Assembly (NCBI GenBank): GCA_903951185.1
Contig: CAJBBC010000105.1
Location: 1 to 11,263, forward strand
Direction of reading: 5' to 3'
Source: an uncultured Actinomycetes bacterium
GTDB taxonomy: Bacteria; Actinomycetota; Actinomycetes; S36-B12; UBA5976
Length of the DNA: 11,263 nucleotides
Shown one piece after another: positions 1 through 7,036 of the stretch (its first letter is position 1; the number at the start of each line of letters is the position of its first letter). Under the pieces are notes generated by a model that saw nothing but the letters and a program-made list of their open reading frames with translations, searched no databases and was not told the origin of the DNA. Position numbers and translations under genes: made by a program.

Positions 1-886
1 CTTTTTCGCGAGCGCGCTGAAAAATCAAGCGAATCTGTCGTTCTGTTTCGCCTACGTATTTATTAAGAAGTTCTGGTCCCTTTATATTTAGAAAGTAACT
101 GCGTCCTTCCCCAACACCACTAATCTCTGAAACTTTCTTTGCCAATGAATTAGCTACTGCTTTGGCAATTAACGTTTTACCGCAACCCGGCGGACCGTAA
201 AGCAAAATACCTTTTGGCGCCTTTAGTTCATAAATTTTGTATAGGTCACGATGTAAAAATGGCAACTCCACTGCATCACGGATTTGCTCGATTTGTGGGC
301 CGAGTCCGCCTATGTCTGAGTAATTAATGTCTGGAACTTCTTCGAGTACTAATTCCTCAACTTCAGTTTTGTGAATCAACTCATAGGCGAAACCTGTTTT
401 AGTGTCGTAAAGCAAGCTATCGCCGACTCGTAGTTCAATTCCAATAAGAGGTTGAGCTAGATTAACAATTCGTTCTTCATCGGAACGTCCAATTACTATG
501 GCACGATCGCCATCTGGAAGGAGTTCGTGAAACTTTGCCATTTCACCATGTGTTTCGAATTCACCAGCAACAACAACATTCATTGACTCATTCAAAATCA
601 CTTCTTGCCCTGGCTTTAATTCCGATATAGCAATACTCGGGGATATCTCAACCCGCATTTTTCGACCATTTACTGAGACATTTACTAAGCCGTTCCCAGC
701 TGGACCTAAATAGCTTGCGTACCCATTGGGTGGCGCACTTAACTTATCAATTTCGTTTTTTAGGCCAGTAATTTGTTCACGTGCTTCACGTAACGTTGAA
801 GCTAGTTTCTGATTGTTTTCGGCTAACTCATCAATTTTGGCATGGAGCGATCGTGTTGCATCATTTTGCGCAGTAACTTCTGACAC
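1..886 (-). CDS. arc: Proteasome-associated AAA+ ATPase ARC/Mpa (N-terminal 295 residues; runs off left edge)
   Basis: This is the hexameric ring ATPase that recognises pupylated proteins and feeds them into the actinobacterial 20S proteasome. Translating the minus strand from GTG at 886 gives an open frame to the window edge. It begins with a coiled-coil-like segment (about residues 14-50) of the kind that binds Pup. Two OB-like beta-rich stretches follow (about 55-185), then the AAA+ inter-domain linker with INYSDIGGL. The Walker A motif GPPGCGKT lies at 231-238, and the pore-loop motif KYVGET is at 276-281. Walker B, arginine fingers and the C-terminal proteasome-docking tail are outside the window. 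The GTG start is supported by GAGGAG at 893-898, six bases upstream, which abuts the trmI stop codon. Translational coupling with trmI is likely. In relatives dop, pup and prcBA lie downstream, so they are expected beyond the left edge. Identification is by motif order and context. Confidence 0.95.
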   Translation of the reverse strand, partial: MSEVTAQNDATRSLHAKIDELAENNQKLASTLREAREQITGLKNEIDKLSAPPNGYASYLGPAGNGLVNVSVNGRKMRVEISPSIAISELKPGQEVILNESMNVVVAGEFETHGEMAKFHELLPDGDRAIVIGRSDEERIVNLAQPLIGIELRVGDSLLYDTKTGFAYELIHKTEVEELVLEEVPDINYSDIGGLGPQIEQIRDAVELPFLHRDLYKIYELKAPKGILLYGPPGCGKTLIAKAVANSLAKKVSEISGVGEGRSYFLNIKGPELLNKYVGETERQIRLIFQRAREK

Positions 887-889
887 AGC

Positions 890-1771
890 TCACTCCTCTT
901 CCTTAGACCCTACTTCCAAAGGTGTGTCTATCGCACCTTTGGTAGGTCGGATTCGGCGAGGTGGCAGGACTGTGTCCGGCGCAAGCCGTCTTGTAATCAC
1001 TAAAAATCCAGTGTGTCCCTGCATCCGATGCGAAGGGCGCACAGCCAGACCTTCAACATGCCATGGTCGCTGGATTAGCTCTTCACAATATGGATCAGTC
1101 CATAATTTACTTAGCCGGACATCTTCAACAAACTTCGACATTTGGGTAGTCGTGGCAACGTAGGCCATTAGAACACCACCCGGTTTAATAAAACGACTTA
1201 CCGATTCAATACATTCCCAAGGTGCAAGCATGTCTAGGACAACACGATCTACACTCGCCTCACCCAGAATATTTGATTCGATTTGTAGATCTCCAAGGTG
1301 AACTTGCCAGTTCTCTGGCTGTGTACCAAAAAAATTCTTTACATTTTTTTGAGCTATTTTTGCGAAATCTTCACGTCGTTCAAAACTCTCAAGTTTGCCG
1401 GTAGCTCCAATAGCGCGTAAAAGCGAGCAAGATAAAGCACCCGAACCAACGCCAGCTTCAACTACGACCGAGCCCGGAAATATATCTGCGTAACCAACAA
1501 TTGCCGCAGCATCTTTTGGATAAATGACAGCTGCCCCGCGTGGCATAGATAAAACAAAATCTGTTAACAATGGGCGAAGAGCTAAATACACCATCCCACC
1601 AGATGAGGTAACTGCACTGCCATCAGCTTTGCCAATTAATTCGTCATGCAAAATTGCGCCATGGTTAGTGAAGAAGGATTTACCTGATTCAAGAATTACA
1701 GTGTGCTTGCGGTTCTTATTGTCAGTTAGTTGAACGCGCTCGCCAGCCGCAAAATGTACAGGTTTACTCAC
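890..1771 (-). CDS. trmI: tRNA (adenine-58-N1)-methyltransferase TrmI
   Basis: This cytoplasmic enzyme uses S-adenosylmethionine to methylate A58 in the T-loop of tRNAs (m1A58); the family forms tetramers. The 293-residue protein has a small N-terminal beta domain (about 1-75). A class I methyltransferase fold follows, with motif I VVEAGVGSGAL at 103-113, an acidic residue after strand 2 (E129 or E131), GDL at 160-162 and LDMLAPW at 179-185. The C-terminal signature PSHRMQGHTGFL at 246-257 is typical of bacterial and archaeal TrmI. The length fits the mycobacterial Rv2118c type. The start is GTG at 1771; its upstream sequence has only a weak GAAAG match, so the exact start is moderately supported. 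It is the first gene of a trmI-arc pair, an arrangement conserved in actinobacteria. A short acidic tail (GSKEEE) ends the protein. Confidence 0.95.
   Translation of the reverse strand: MSKPVHFAAGERVQLTDNKNRKHTVILESGKSFFTNHGAILHDELIGKADGSAVTSSGGMVYLALRPLLTDFVLSMPRGAAVIYPKDAAAIVGYADIFPGSVVVEAGVGSGALSCSLLRAIGATGKLESFERREDFAKIAQKNVKNFFGTQPENWQVHLGDLQIESNILGEASVDRVVLDMLAPWECIESVSRFIKPGGVLMAYVATTTQMSKFVEDVRLSKLWTDPYCEELIQRPWHVEGLAVRPSHRMQGHTGFLVITRRLAPDTVLPPRRIRPTKGAIDTPLEVGSKEEE
893..898 (-). promoter_or_regulatory. Ribosome binding site fixing the GTG start of arc
   Basis: Reading the minus strand, GAGGAG is followed by the trmI stop TGA, then GCT, then GTG. The spacing is six bases. The site sits inside the last codons of trmI, so ribosomes ending trmI are placed directly on the arc start. 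Confidence 0.75.
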
Positions 1772-1869
1772 TTAACTATTCTTTCAGTTCGAAAAGATGA
1801 ATAAAACCAAACGGGACTCCCCCACCTGCTGTTATTGGCGGATCAAGATAAGGTAATTTCAAAGGATTT

Positions 1870-1874
1870 AAGGA
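1870..1874 (+). promoter_or_regulatory. Ribosome binding site supporting a TTG start for the PAC2 gene
   Basis: AAGGA lies six bases before TTG at 1881. No ATG or GTG codon lies near the N-terminus in this frame before the conserved GGWNDAA motif, so this site decides the start. It lies in the 109-base divergent gap between trmI and the PAC2 gene. No convincing -35/-10 pair was seen in that gap for either gene. Confidence 0.7.
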
Positions 1875-1880
1875 TTTTGA

Positions 1881-2723
1881 TTGAGTCTAAGTACTAATTT
1901 TCCAGCTGATTCGACGATAGTTATCGCTGCTTTCGGTGGTTGGAACGATGCAGCAGCTTCGGCGACAGATGTGATTGATCATTTAATTGAAGTTTGGAAC
2001 GGAACTGAGTACTTTGACGTTCAACGTGACGATTTTTATGACTACACATATAACCGCCCAGAAGTAAGTACAAATCTTGAGGGTATTCGAGAAATTGAAT
2101 GGCCTGGTACAAAAATATATAAAGCAAAGACCGAATCTTTACCGACAACTCAAATATTTTTAGTGCAAGGTGATGAACCGAGTATGCGCTGGGAAAATTT
2201 CTCGAATTCAATCCTGGATCAAGTTGGCAATAATCCAAGCACTATTTTGATAACACTTGGCGCAATGTTGGCCGAGGTTCCACATACTCGGCCAGTTCCG
2301 GTTAACGGCGCAACAATAAATAAAGAATTGCAAGATTTAACTGGCTACACGATGTCCAATTACGAAGGGCCAACTGGAATCCTGAGTGTCCTTGCTGCCC
2401 AAGCCGAACGTCGAGGCGTTGCAGCTGCATCGATTTGGGCGGCATTGCCACATTACGTTGGCGCACCTCCTTGCCCTAAGGCCACGCTGGCATTAATTAG
2501 AGGGCTTGAAGATATCTTTAACATATCGATTCCAGTACTTGAATTGGTTGAAGACGCTCGTGCTTGGCAAACAGGTGTTGAAGAATTAGCAATCGAGGAC
2601 GAAGAAGTTGCTGAATACATTCGCTCACTTGAAGAGTCGCAAGATACTGCTGAACTACCTGAAGCATCAGGTGAAGCTATTGCGCGTGAGTTCGAAAGAT
2701 ACTTGCGTAGGCGAGAAAATTAA
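1881..2723 (+). CDS. PAC2-family protein (proteasome assembly chaperone fold)
   Basis: This belongs to the PAC2 family, related to archaeal and eukaryotic proteasome assembly chaperones; the actinobacterial members have no settled function. The 280-residue protein is soluble, with no signal peptide or membrane segment. It shows the family's GGWNDAA near the N-terminus (19-25), a strand-turn segment TLGAMLAEVPHTRPVPV (125-141) and SNYEGPTGILSVL (159-171). An ALPHYVGAPPCPKATLAL region (188-205) and an acidic, probably helical C-terminal tail ending FERYLRRREN follow. Start TTG at 1881 is chosen because of a well-spaced AAGGA. The neighbouring pupylation ATPase (divergent, 109 bases beyond trmI) makes a link to proteasome biology attractive, but this is inference from position. 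It could equally be a metabolic protein that merely shares the fold. Confidence 0.88.
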   Translation: MSLSTNFPADSTIVIAAFGGWNDAAASATDVIDHLIEVWNGTEYFDVQRDDFYDYTYNRPEVSTNLEGIREIEWPGTKIYKAKTESLPTTQIFLVQGDEPSMRWENFSNSILDQVGNNPSTILITLGAMLAEVPHTRPVPVNGATINKELQDLTGYTMSNYEGPTGILSVLAAQAERRGVAAASIWAALPHYVGAPPCPKATLALIRGLEDIFNISIPVLELVEDARAWQTGVEELAIEDEEVAEYIRSLEESQDTAELPEASGEAIAREFERYLRRREN

Positions 2724-2842
2724 TTCATAAAGTGTTGGGTATTTCAAGGCTGGATCGATCAACGATATGCGTCGTTTATAAAACCAGATAATCTAAGGAT
2801 TATTGTTTAATGGTTTTTCAAGATGGGAATAAATAGTTTCAT

Positions 2843-4102
2843 ATGCGAGCTTGGGCCAGCGTTGAAGTCCCTGATTTAAATCTTGTACCTGCGCAAATTT
2901 CTGTTTTTGATTCAGCCTCACAACAACTGCAAAATCTTCGGATCGCTGATGAAGTAACTATGTATGTGTGTGGAATAACACCGTACGATGCGACGCATAT
3001 GGGCCACGCTTCGACTTATGTCGCTTTCGATACTTTATTGCGAGTTTGGCAAGCGGCCGGCGCCGGCGTTAATTACACGCAAAATGTTACCGACGTAGAT
3101 GATCCCTTAATTGAGCGAGCTAAATTACTTTCTCGAAACTGGCAAGAGTTGGCAATCGAGCAAACCGAATTGTTTAAATCCGACATGGTTGCACTACGAG
3201 TTATACCTCCTGCAAATTACATTGGAGCGGTTGAATCCATATCTTTAGTCGAACAACAAGTTCTAAAACTTCAAGAGAACAACTGTGTTTATGAAGTATC
3301 CGGAGATCTTTACTACGAAATTGGTAAATCGAAAGTCGCCGGAAAAATAGCTCATCTATCACGTGATCAGATGATTGAAATCTTCAGTCAACGTGGTGGT
3401 GATCCTGCTCGAGTTGGTAAACATGACCCACTTGATGCATTGCTGTGGAAACTAGAACAACCTGATGACCCAAGTTGGGCCTCCGTTTTAGGTAAAGGTC
3501 GGCCAGGTTGGCACATTGAATGTGCGGCAATCGCAATTGAATACTTAGGTGAAACAATTGATGTACAAGGTGGCGGTAGCGACTTAAAGTTTCCACATCA
3601 TGAAATGAGCGCAGCACACGCGCAGAGTTCCACTGGAAAACCCTTCGCTAGAAATTTTTTGCATACTGGCATGGTTTCTCTAGATGGTGAGAAAATGAGT
3701 AAGTCACTTGGGAATTTGGTTTTTGTTTCGAAACTAATCCATTCGGGTGTTGATCCGATGGCAATAAGATTAAACATCTTGAGCCACCATTATCGGGCTG
3801 ATTGGGAATGGTTTGATAAAGATCTTCAGGATGCTGTTGAGCGTTTGTCACTTTGGCGTGATGCTTTTGCCTGCGAAAGCGGTACAGCTGATCAATCACA
3901 GGAAATTTTCAATTTTTTAGTTAACGATTTAGATACTCCTTCAGCAATTGATGCAATAGACAGTTGGGCTAGCCGAACACTTATTTCCCAGAAGGATTAT
4001 GCGCAACATGAAGATTCACAGGATAATGCTGCTCAAGCTCTAGATCCCGACAGTCCCGAATCAATGCAGCGAACTGTTGATGCATTACTCGGGATAGTTT
4101 AA
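2843..4102 (+). CDS. mshC: L-cysteine:1D-myo-inositol 2-amino-2-deoxy-alpha-D-glucopyranoside ligase MshC
   Basis: MshC is the ATP-dependent ligase joining cysteine to GlcN-Ins in mycothiol synthesis; it evolved from cysteinyl-tRNA synthetase. The 419 residues carry MYVCGITPYDATHMGHAS (40-57), containing the zinc ligand C43 and the HIGH-like THMGH. ECAA (226-229) supplies C227 and PHHE (251-254) supplies H252, the remaining zinc ligands in the family. KMSKS is at 284-288. It is distinguished from CysS by its length, by the absence of a tRNA-binding C-terminal domain, and by the N-terminal MRAWASVEVP resembling mycobacterial MshC. ATG at 2843 is the first possible start, because an in-frame TAG lies at 2834-2836. 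No good ribosome-binding site precedes it. Residues about 380-408 form a polar stretch rich in D, Q and S that seems longer than in mycobacterial MshC. It is probably co-transcribed with the SCO1664-family gene 25 bases downstream. Confidence 0.96.
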   Translation: MRAWASVEVPDLNLVPAQISVFDSASQQLQNLRIADEVTMYVCGITPYDATHMGHASTYVAFDTLLRVWQAAGAGVNYTQNVTDVDDPLIERAKLLSRNWQELAIEQTELFKSDMVALRVIPPANYIGAVESISLVEQQVLKLQENNCVYEVSGDLYYEIGKSKVAGKIAHLSRDQMIEIFSQRGGDPARVGKHDPLDALLWKLEQPDDPSWASVLGKGRPGWHIECAAIAIEYLGETIDVQGGGSDLKFPHHEMSAAHAQSSTGKPFARNFLHTGMVSLDGEKMSKSLGNLVFVSKLIHSGVDPMAIRLNILSHHYRADWEWFDKDLQDAVERLSLWRDAFACESGTADQSQEIFNFLVNDLDTPSAIDAIDSWASRTLISQKDYAQHEDSQDNAAQALDPDSPESMQRTVDALLGIV

Positions 4103-4127
4103 AGATTTTGTGAGTTAGAGATTTTTT

Positions 4128-4856
4128 ATGCAAAATCTAGAAGTAATCGGACATCTGACAAACGCATCTAATGCAACGCTATTGGTTAGTGATGGTGAAA
4201 ATCGTTACGTATATAAGCCTCAATCAGGTGAACGAAGACTATGGGATTTTCCTGAGGGGACGCTATTTAAGCGTGAACGTGCTGCGTACGTTCTGTCAGA
4301 GTTGCTTGGTTGGCATCTAGTTCCCCAAACTGTTATTGATCAAGGTCCACTTGGGATCGGTAGTTTTCAAAACTGGATCGAAGCTCAAGTGAATCAAGTA
4401 GATATTTTCACCCCTGATGAAATACCAGCGCATTGGCTGACTATTACATCCGGTGTTGATGAATCGGGGCAACGGGTAACCCTTGCACATAGCAACTCTG
4501 AGGATTTGCAGAAAATATCCTTGTTAGATGCTCTGATGAATAATGCCGACCGAAAAGCAGGTCACTTGCTAACAGATGCGACCGGCAAGACTTGGGCAAT
4601 AGATCATGGTGTGACTTTTAATGTCGAAGCAAAACTTCGCACAGTGCTTTGGGGATGGCTTGATCAAGAAATACCCGCGAATTTACTAGAGCAAATAGCA
4701 CTTGCAAAAGAACAAATCAGAACAAGTGAATTAAAAGATTTACTTGCAAAAGATGAGCTGGACGAATTACTAGATCGCTTTAAGGTAATAGTTGAAACCA
4801 AAGTTTTCCCAGAGCCAAGTCCAAATTGGCCCGCTGTACCCTGGCCGATCTTTTAG
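4128..4856 (+). CDS. SCO1664-family protein with PI3/PI4-kinase-like fold
   Basis: This matches the conserved actinobacterial SCO1664 family, whose sequence resembles the catalytic core of phosphatidylinositol 3/4-kinases and HipA-like kinases; its substrate is unknown to me. The 242-residue soluble protein shows a candidate ATP-binding lysine in YVYKPQSGERRLWDFP (27-42), with K30. A helix with RERAAYVLSELLGW follows (49-62). The catalytic-loop-like MNNADRKAGHLL is at 137-148, and the metal-binding-like AIDHGVTF at 157-164. These correspond to the lysine, catalytic Asp-Arg/His and DxG-type positions of the superfamily, so an active phosphotransferase is plausible. ATG at 4128 has GAG seven bases upstream. 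It follows mshC by 25 bases and faces the DUF3090 gene with 4 bases between stop codons. In other actinobacteria the DUF3090 and phosphatase genes are regular neighbours. Confidence 0.88.
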   Translation: MQNLEVIGHLTNASNATLLVSDGENRYVYKPQSGERRLWDFPEGTLFKRERAAYVLSELLGWHLVPQTVIDQGPLGIGSFQNWIEAQVNQVDIFTPDEIPAHWLTITSGVDESGQRVTLAHSNSEDLQKISLLDALMNNADRKAGHLLTDATGKTWAIDHGVTFNVEAKLRTVLWGWLDQEIPANLLEQIALAKEQIRTSELKDLLAKDELDELLDRFKVIVETKVFPEPSPNWPAVPWPIF

Positions 4857-4860
4857 AGTT

Positions 4861-5412
4861 TTAGCCTCGGCGCTTATAGCCATTTGCACGAGGACATATA
4901 TGACCTCGTGCGTCTAATGGATTTTCGCACAGCGGACAGTTCGGGCGTCCAGCAGCCACAACCGCTTTAGCTCGAGCGCAAAATCCTCTAGCGTACGGTC
5001 CAGAAATGCGAACCCGCATCACATCAGGGCCGTCATCGGAATCCTCTTCGAGTTCCGGAACATCTTCTAGAAATTCAGTCAGTGCATGTGTTTCGACAAT
5101 TACTTGCGAAGTAATTGAATTCCAACCTAAAGCTATAGTGCCAACACGCATTTCTTCATCTATCGGGCTATCCAATGGATCTAAGTCTGCTGGTGAAAAA
5201 TTCATGATCTGAATACCTTCAGTTACCGCCACTTGGTCAAGTAATTCACTCATTCGATCCGCGAGTAAATTTACTTGTTCTTTTTCAAGTGAAACAGAGA
5301 TTAAACGATTACCTGATCTGGCTTGTAAATAAAAAGTTCGCTCGCCTGGTTGCCCGACGGTACCAACCACAAAGCGTTCTGGATTATCAAAAAGAATAAC
5401 GATTCGGCTCAT
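4861..5412 (-). CDS. DUF3090 (SCO1665-family) protein with C-terminal zinc-finger-like motif
   Basis: This protein of unknown function is almost confined to actinobacteria. It has 183 residues and no membrane segment. The N-terminal half reads as a beta-rich domain (IVILFDNPERFVVGTVGQ at 4-21; TFYLQARSGNRLISVSLEKE at 26-45). A core element VGTIALGWN (90-98) is followed by an acidic run (EFLEDVPELEEDSDDGPD, 113-130). Conserved RISGPYARGFCARAKAVV lies at 135-152. The end carries C159-x2-C162 and H171-x-C173 in CPLCENPLDARGHICPR, a plausible zinc knuckle. The start ATG at 5412 has GAAG six bases upstream, and the preceding phosphatase gene stops one base earlier, so the two are almost certainly translated from one mRNA. 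It converges on the SCO1664-family gene. Family assignment is firm; function is unknown. Confidence 0.9.
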   Translation of the reverse strand: MSRIVILFDNPERFVVGTVGQPGERTFYLQARSGNRLISVSLEKEQVNLLADRMSELLDQVAVTEGIQIMNFSPADLDPLDSPIDEEMRVGTIALGWNSITSQVIVETHALTEFLEDVPELEEDSDDGPDVMRVRISGPYARGFCARAKAVVAAGRPNCPLCENPLDARGHICPRANGYKRRG

Positions 5413-5413
5413 A

Positions 5414-6088
5414 CTAATCTTCAGTTGCTCCCGTTTGACCGCCGAGCGCTGGTTCAGCTAATTTGGCTAGCTGTTCCACCCATCCATCCCCGGTGTCATT
5501 TACTTTCACAACCGAAGAGTCACCCTTGTTATATCGAATCACACTAACGCTTGCCGGCTCAACATAAATCTTTTGAAACTTTGAAAGTTCTAGTCCTAAT
5601 GCTGAAGCGATAACAGCTTTAATCACATCCCCGTGACTTACTGCAGCCCAAATAAAATTTTCGCCATGTTGCTCAGTTAGCGTTAGATCTATGTTTTGTA
5701 TTTGAGCCGTTGCGCGGTCGCTCATGTTTTGCATACTTTCCCCATTAGGAAAAGTCACTTTGTCTGGAGAATTCTGGACAAGCGGCCAAAGTGGATCTTT
5801 TGCTAACTCACTTAGTTTTTTACCGGTCCAATCACCGTATTCGCATTCGATTAAATCATCAGCTTGTTCAATTTCTAAACCTGGAAATACTAGCCGTGCT
5901 GTCTGCTGGGTACGGATTAATGGACTTGCGAAAACTTTTGAAATTTCCAAACCGGAGAATTTACTTTGCAAAGCGATGGCGGATTTTCGACCTTCATCAT
6001 CAAGTTCTACTCCCGGGGCGCGTCCAGCCAAGATACCTTGCGCGTTTGCTGGAGTTCGTCCATGACGAATCAGAATAAGAGTTCCCAC
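5414..6088 (-). CDS. Histidine phosphatase family protein (MSMEG_4193-like 'phosphomutase')
   Basis: This is a member of the phosphoglycerate-mutase-like histidine phosphatase superfamily, which forms a phosphohistidine intermediate. The 224 residues begin directly with the catalytic LIRHGRT motif (6-12), with R8, H9 and G10. R59 in ASPLIRTQQTA (54-64), the acidic pair E81/E83 in ECEYGDWTGK (81-90) and the second catalytic histidine H152 in AVSHGDVIKAV (149-159) complete the site. All expected catalytic residues are present, so it is probably an active phosphatase. Its substrate is unknown; family members in this chromosomal context are called MSMEG_4193-type, and true mutase activity is doubtful. 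The start is GTG at 6088, with an AGG-containing upstream sequence. It lies 57 bases after uppP and one base before the DUF3090 gene. Confidence 0.92.
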   Translation of the reverse strand: MGTLILIRHGRTPANAQGILAGRAPGVELDDEGRKSAIALQSKFSGLEISKVFASPLIRTQQTARLVFPGLEIEQADDLIECEYGDWTGKKLSELAKDPLWPLVQNSPDKVTFPNGESMQNMSDRATAQIQNIDLTLTEQHGENFIWAAVSHGDVIKAVIASALGLELSKFQKIYVEPASVSVIRYNKGDSSVVKVNDTGDGWVEQLAKLAEPALGGQTGATED

Positions 6089-6145
6089 GTTGGCCAGCCT
6101 ATAACTAAACCAGTAAATCCGATTTTTTGTTCGCTGATCGCTTAT

Positions 6146-6976
6146 TTAATTTGAAATTATTCCTGTGGCAAGAAGTACCAAAACTAGCGAGCCGAGTGCC
6201 ACCCGATAAATTACAAACGGCCTAAAAGATTTAGTCTTTAAGTAATTCATAAACGTAGAAATCGCTAGGTATCCCACGGCAAAAGAAATAATTGTAGCTA
6301 CCAAAGTTGCTGGCCAATTTACGAACTTATCGCTGGAGATATCGCGAGCTTCCACTAACCCACTTCCCAGAACCGCAGGGATGGCAAGCATGAAAGAGTA
6401 CTGAGCAGCAAAATCACGTTTGTAACCTAAAGCTAAACCAGTAGTGATTGTTGCTCCAGATCGACTCACTCCGGGAATTAGAGCAAGTGCTTGGCCTAGA
6501 CCGAAATAGATTGCATGTTTGTATTTGAGGTTAGTGGCATCATAAGTACGCTTGGAGTATCGATCGAAGAAGCCAAGTAGTAATCCCATTGCAATCAAAG
6601 TAAATGCCACTAGATATAGATTTCGAGCTGTAGTAACTATCTGAGCTTTGAAAACTAAGCCGAGTATGGCTATCGGAATGGAACCAATCAAAACGTACCA
6701 ACCCATTTTGGCATCAGGATTTGATCTAGCTGATTTCTCAAAAATACTTTTGAACCAGGCTTTGCCAATTCTTTTTAGATCCTGCCAAAAATAAATTATT
6801 ACTGCGATTTCTGTACCAATCTGTGTCACCGCTGTAAACGCTGCTCCTGGATCAGGCCATCCAGCTAACTTGGCAATTATCAATGTATGCGCTGATGAAG
6901 AGATTGGTAAAAACTCAGTTAATCCTTGTGAGATACCCAGAATCATGGCTTGGATCCAACTCAATTGCTCATTCAT
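6146..6976 (-). CDS. uppP: Undecaprenyl-diphosphatase UppP (BacA)
   Basis: This integral membrane enzyme removes a phosphate from undecaprenyl diphosphate, recycling the lipid carrier for peptidoglycan and other envelope polymers; overexpression of family members confers bacitracin resistance. The 276-residue protein has about eight hydrophobic segments. Both signatures are present: GLTEFLPISSSAH at 18-30 (with E21 and the serine cluster) and PGVSRSGAT at 168-176 (with R172). The position of the first glutamate of the E. coli enzyme is Q17 here, which I recall as common in actinobacterial UppP and do not regard as inactivating. ATG at 6976 is preceded by TTTAGGCG at a reasonable distance. It is the first gene of the minus-strand run uppP-phosphatase-DUF3090. 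The 143-base gap to the divergent DUF5703 gene must contain its promoter, but I cannot pick a clear one. Confidence 0.96.
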   Translation of the reverse strand: MNEQLSWIQAMILGISQGLTEFLPISSSAHTLIIAKLAGWPDPGAAFTAVTQIGTEIAVIIYFWQDLKRIGKAWFKSIFEKSARSNPDAKMGWYVLIGSIPIAILGLVFKAQIVTTARNLYLVAFTLIAMGLLLGFFDRYSKRTYDATNLKYKHAIYFGLGQALALIPGVSRSGATITTGLALGYKRDFAAQYSFMLAIPAVLGSGLVEARDISSDKFVNWPATLVATIISFAVGYLAISTFMNYLKTKSFRPFVIYRVALGSLVLVLLATGIISN

Positions 6977-7023
6977 TCAACACGCCTAAATCCTGATTTC
7001 CATATCTAGTTGAATTAAAACGC

Positions 7024-7029
7024 TAGCCT
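7024..7029 (+). promoter_or_regulatory. Possible -10 element for a leaderless transcript of the short ORF/DUF5703 unit
   Basis: TAGCCT fits the actinobacterial TANNNT -10 pattern. It ends seven bases before the ATG at 7037, placing transcription start at or next to that codon. No clear -35 element is present, which is usual for such promoters. A short motif of this kind can occur by chance. Confidence 0.3.
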
Positions 7030-7036
7030 CGTTTCC

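Noticed and set aside
813..1163. A 116-codon plus-strand open frame opposite arc and trmI
   Set aside because: It lies antisense to two well-supported genes, straddles their junction and its translation has no recognisable domain; it is a shadow frame.
1812..1824. GGGACTCCC near-palindrome between trmI and the PAC2 gene
   Set aside because: The symmetric part is four-base arms around one base, too short to form a hairpin or to call an operator.
2761..2776. Hairpin AACGA-N6-TCGTT between the PAC2 gene and mshC, considered as a terminator
   Set aside because: The stem is only five base pairs, AT-rich, and not followed by a T run; stability is too low to support a terminator.
2734..2842. Possible mshC promoter elements such as TATAAA and TAATCT in the 119-base gap
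   Set aside because: Several TANNNT-like hexamers occur but none pairs with a -35 at proper spacing or sits at the leaderless position relative to the ATG, so no single choice can be defended.
2843..4102. Annotation as cysteinyl-tRNA synthetase
   Set aside because: The protein shares HIGH/KMSKS and zinc ligands with CysS but lacks its tRNA-binding C-terminal region, and its length and N-terminus match MshC.
5724..6154. Several overlapping plus-strand open frames opposite the histidine phosphatase gene
   Set aside because: Multiple frames open at once opposite a gene with all catalytic motifs indicates codon-composition shadows rather than genes.
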